Assembly: GCF_001883705.2 (NCBI RefSeq)
Contig: NZ_MDEQ02000032.1
Coordinates: forward strand, 1-64,000
Direction: 5' to 3'
Source of the DNA: Burkholderia catarinensis
GTDB lineage: Bacteria; Pseudomonadota; Gammaproteobacteria; Burkholderiales; Burkholderiaceae
DNA length: 64,000 nt
Shown here: one piece after another, positions 61,178-64,000 of the stretch
Layout of the letters: each line of letters opens with the position of its first letter
Numbering within the stretch: the stretch's first letter is position 1
Notes under the pieces: model-generated
What the model was told of the DNA's origin: nothing
The model's database searches: none
The model's input: the letters and a program-made list of their open reading frames with translations, nothing else
Translations under genes and position numbers: made by a program

Positions 61178-63847
61178 TCATTCGACGGCGTACGCGAATT
61201 CGCCGGCCTCGTCCGCGCGCACCGCGATGCGCGCGATGGCCGCGCCGTCGGCGATCCGGCCGAGCACGTGGCCCGCGATCTCCGGCAGCAGCGTGCCGTT
61301 CAGGATATGGTCGACGTTGCGGGCGCCCGAGTCGACCTCGGTGCAGCGCGCCAGCACCGCATCGACGAGCGATTCGTCCCATTCGAACGCGGCCTTGTGG
61401 TTCGCCTCGATCCGGCGACGGATCCGCTCGAGCTTCAGCTCGATGATCTCGGCCAGCACGTCGTCGGAAATCGGATAGTACGGCACGACCTTCATCCGCC
61501 CGAGGAACGCGGGCTTGAAGGTCTTGTACAGTTGCGGGCGCAGCGTCTCGGCGAGCGCGTCCGGATCGGGCAGCTCCTCGGCCGGCTTGTTCAGGCAGGC
61601 CTGCATCACCGCGGTCGAACCGACGTTCGACGTCAGGATGATCAGCGTGTTGCGGAAGTCGATCTCGCGCCCTTCCGCATCGTCCATCGCGCCCTTGTCG
61701 AACACCTGGAAGAACATCTCGAGCACGTCGGGGTGCGCCTTCTCGACCTCGTCGAGCAGCACGACGGAATACGGGTTGCGGCGCACGGCTTCGGTCAGCA
61801 CGCCGCCTTCGCCGTAGCCGACATAGCCGGGCGGCGAACCCTTCAGGCCCGACACGCTGTGCGCTTCCTGGTACTCGCTCATGTTGATCGTGATCATCTT
61901 GCGCTCGCCGCCGTACAGGATGTCGGCCAGCGCGAGCGCCGTCTCGGTCTTGCCGACGCCCGACGGCCCGACGAACATGAACACGCCGCGCGGCTTGTTC
62001 GGATCCTCCAGGTTCGCGGTCGCGGTGCGCACGCGCTGCGCGATCGCGTCGAGCGCATGGTCCTGGCCGATCACGCGTGCGCCGAGGAGCGGCTGCAGGT
62101 TCAGCACGGTGTCGATCTCATCCTTCACCATCCGGCCGAGCGGAATGCCCGTCCACGCGGCGACGATCTCGGCGACGACATGGCCGTCGACCTGCAGCGG
62201 CACCATCGGCTCGCCGCCCTGCAGCGCGTGCAGCGCCGCCACGCGTTCGGCGAGCTTGTCGCGGGTCGCCTGCACGTCGACCGGCTGGCCGTCTTCCGAC
62301 GGGCCGCGCGCGCGGTCGAGCGTTTCACGCAGCTCGGTGATCTCGGCGACGATCGCGCGCTCGGCTTCGTAGCGTGCATCGTCCTTCGCGAGTTGCTCGA
62401 GCGCCGCGTCGCGCGTGCCGCGCAGCTCGGCGAGCCGCTCGTCGTGCGGCGCGCCGCCGGCCGCCTCGCGCTCCAGCGACGCGATTTCAGCATCGATCCG
62501 CTCGATGCGCTTCTTCGTGTCGTCGATCGCCGCCGGCGTCGCGCTGTGCGCGAGCGCGACCTTCGCGCAGGCGGTGTCGAGCACGCTGATCGCCTTGTCG
62601 GGCAGCTGGCGGCCGCTGATGTAGCGGTGCGACAGGCGCACGGCCTCGGTGATCGCGTCGTCGAGGATCCGCACGTTGAAGTGCTTCTCCATCAGGCCCG
62701 ACATCCCGCGCAGCATCGCAGCGGCGAGCGGCTCGTTCGGCTCCTCGACCTTCACGACCTGGAAGCGCCGCGCAAGCGCCGCGTCCTTCTCGAAGTACTT
62801 CTTGTACTCGCTCCACGTCGTCGCGGCGATGGTGCGCAGCTCGCCGCGCGCCAGCGCCGGCTTCAGCAGGTTTGCCGCGTCGTTCTGGCCGGCCTGGCCG
62901 CCCGCGCCGATGATCGTGTGCGCCTCGTCGATGAACAGGATGATCGGATGTGCGCTCTTCTTCACTTCGTCGATCACGCTCTTCAGGCGGTTCTCGAACT
63001 CGCCCTTCACGCTCGCACCGGCCTGCAGCAGCCCCATGTCGAGCACGTGCAGCGCGACGCCGGAGAGCGGCGGCGGCACATCGTCGGCCGCGATCCGCAG
63101 CGCGAGCCCTTCGACGACCGCCGTTTTGCCGACGCCGGCCTCGCCGGTCATGATCGGGTTGTTCTGGCGACGGCGCATCAGGATGTCGATCGCCTGGCGG
63201 ATCTCGGCTTCGCGGCCGATCACCGGATCGATCTTGCCGTCGCGTGCGCGCTGCGTGAGGTTGGTCGTGTACGTGTCGAGCGCGGGCGTCTTCGACGGGC
63301 CGGCCGCGGGCGCCGCACCGCCGGCGCCCGGCGCCACGCCGCCGTCGTCCATATCGGCCTGGCGCGGCTCGGCCTCGCTCGACCCGGCCACGATCTCGTC
63401 GAACTTGTGCTTCAGGTCCGTCACGTTCACTTCCGCGAACTGCGACGACATCCGCTGCGCGAACTGCGCGAGATCCGGTGCGGTCAGCAGCGCAAGCAGC
63501 AAGTGCCCCGAACGGATGCGGCCGAGCTGCGAATCGAGCGATGCGATCAGCCAGGCCTGCTCGAACAGCGCGATCAGGTGCACGGAAAACACCGGCGTGC
63601 GCGTGTTGCCGGTCTTCAGGCGCGTCAGTTCGCGCTCCAGATCGGCGCGCAGCGCATGCGGATCGACGCGGCTCGCGCGCAGCGCGAGCGGCAGGTCGCC
63701 CGCCGGCTCCTCGAGCAATGCGAGAAACAGGTGCTCCAGATCGACCTCGTAGTGGCCGCGCGCCAGGCACGCGCTCGCCGCGCGCTCGGTCGCGTGCCGG
63801 CACAGCGGATTCAGTTTCGTGATGAGGGTCTTCAGAGGCGTGCTCAT
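61178..63847 (-). CDS. clpV: T6SS ATPase ClpV (TssH)
   Basis: 889 residues, the usual size. The N-domain (about 1-150) binds the TssC sheath helix. The first AAA+ module has Walker A GEAGVGKTAVVEG and Walker B ILFIDEAHTIIGAG; the middle coiled-coil domain follows; the second AAA+ has Walker A GPSGVGKTETALAL and Walker B VVLLDEVEKAH, then a C-terminal D2 small domain. ClpV unfolds contracted TssB/TssC sheaths so they can be reused. Genes further upstream in the locus (tssB, tssC, hcp and others) presumably lie beyond the right edge. Confidence 0.96.
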   Translation of the reverse strand: MSTPLKTLITKLNPLCRHATERAASACLARGHYEVDLEHLFLALLEEPAGDLPLALRASRVDPHALRADLERELTRLKTGNTRTPVFSVHLIALFEQAWLIASLDSQLGRIRSGHLLLALLTAPDLAQFAQRMSSQFAEVNVTDLKHKFDEIVAGSSEAEPRQADMDDGGVAPGAGGAAPAAGPSKTPALDTYTTNLTQRARDGKIDPVIGREAEIRQAIDILMRRRQNNPIMTGEAGVGKTAVVEGLALRIAADDVPPPLSGVALHVLDMGLLQAGASVKGEFENRLKSVIDEVKKSAHPIILFIDEAHTIIGAGGQAGQNDAANLLKPALARGELRTIAATTWSEYKKYFEKDAALARRFQVVKVEEPNEPLAAAMLRGMSGLMEKHFNVRILDDAITEAVRLSHRYISGRQLPDKAISVLDTACAKVALAHSATPAAIDDTKKRIERIDAEIASLEREAAGGAPHDERLAELRGTRDAALEQLAKDDARYEAERAIVAEITELRETLDRARGPSEDGQPVDVQATRDKLAERVAALHALQGGEPMVPLQVDGHVVAEIVAAWTGIPLGRMVKDEIDTVLNLQPLLGARVIGQDHALDAIAQRVRTATANLEDPNKPRGVFMFVGPSGVGKTETALALADILYGGERKMITINMSEYQEAHSVSGLKGSPPGYVGYGEGGVLTEAVRRNPYSVVLLDEVEKAHPDVLEMFFQVFDKGAMDDAEGREIDFRNTLIILTSNVGSTAVMQACLNKPAEELPDPDALAETLRPQLYKTFKPAFLGRMKVVPYYPISDDVLAEIIELKLERIRRRIEANHKAAFEWDESLVDAVLARCTEVDSGARNVDHILNGTLLPEIAGHVLGRIADGAAIARIAVRADEAGEFAYAVE

Positions 63848-63924
63848 GGCGTCGATCTCAGGTTCGATTGCGTGTTTGTTGTTAGGGTCTATTTACATAT
63901 GGAACGCGCATGCGTTGCCACGAG

Positions 63925-64000
63925 AACGGCCGCTCGCGAGGCGCGCGACGCTGCGAATACTGACGTATTCGCAAGGAGCGCAACGTGGCGAGCGGCCGTT
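63925..64000. repeat. Large nested palindrome upstream of clpV
   Basis: AACGGCCGCTCGC (63925-63937) and GCGAGCGGCCGTT (63988-64000) are perfect 13-bp inverted arms. Inside, GCGAATAC (63953-63960) and GTATTCGC (63965-63972) form an 8-bp hairpin with a 4-base loop. The outer repeat runs to the last base and may continue, since an inward-matching segment GCGTTGCCACGAG (63912-63924) lies just outside the left arm. No T tract is visible. Confidence 0.65.

Overview
The window looks like chromosomal DNA of a Burkholderia species, most likely of the B. cepacia complex. It has high G+C and GC-rich third codon positions. The proteins are of beta-proteobacterial type. The right third carries a type VI secretion (T6SS) locus with tagX, tssM, tagF, an ompA-like gene, vgrG, tssA and clpV in the arrangement I associate with the main Burkholderia T6SS. 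The genus is inferred from recalled protein families, not from a database search.

Left third (1-26.2 kb): the window opens inside the end of an IS3-family element, next to azoR. Then come a leftward ubiH-like/dsbC/M61 peptidase group, ychF, and a small accessory stretch with an alpha/beta hydrolase between two strong terminators. gabP, a MmcQ/YjbR protein, an MFS transporter with a divergent LysR regulator, a DUF3761 protein and ettA follow. A leftward run encodes a small membrane protein, an aminopeptidase P, an isochorismatase-like hydrolase and a HAD hydrolase. A rightward block has an orphan OmpR-type regulator with an altered receiver, then hemA-prfA-prmC-grxD-ubiX and a ring-cleaving dioxygenase. 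An APC permease closes the section.

Middle (26.2-41 kb): cspA with a clear promoter and long leader, an Hsp70-like yegD, a nitroreductase, an MFS exporter with a divergent TetR regulator and two matching operators, DUF1415, two methyltransferases, a LEA-type lipoprotein and a secreted M1 peptidase. A LysR/quinone-oxidoreductase/XapX module and a CorA/ZntB transporter follow. The XapX gene has only 50 codons and is easy to miss.

Right third (41-64 kb): the T6SS locus. tagX, tssM, tagF and the ompA-like gene read rightward. clpV, tssA, vgrG and a VgrG-linked effector module read leftward. The module runs vgrG, a DUF4123 adaptor gene, two tandem-duplicated DUF3304 lipoprotein genes, a Tle1-like (DUF2235) effector gene, and two visibly AT-rich membrane-protein genes. 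An IS30-family remnant lies where the module meets the conserved T6SS genes. The most interesting points are: the Tle1-like protein has Asp where the family has its catalytic Ser and also lacks the usual His of the PGxHxD motif; the two lipoproteins are near copies and are candidate immunity proteins; and the AT-rich pair may be a second, pore-forming toxin and immunity pair, perhaps with a frameshifted toxin N-terminus. The window ends in a large nested palindrome upstream of clpV. No rRNA, intact tRNA, CRISPR array or prophage was found.
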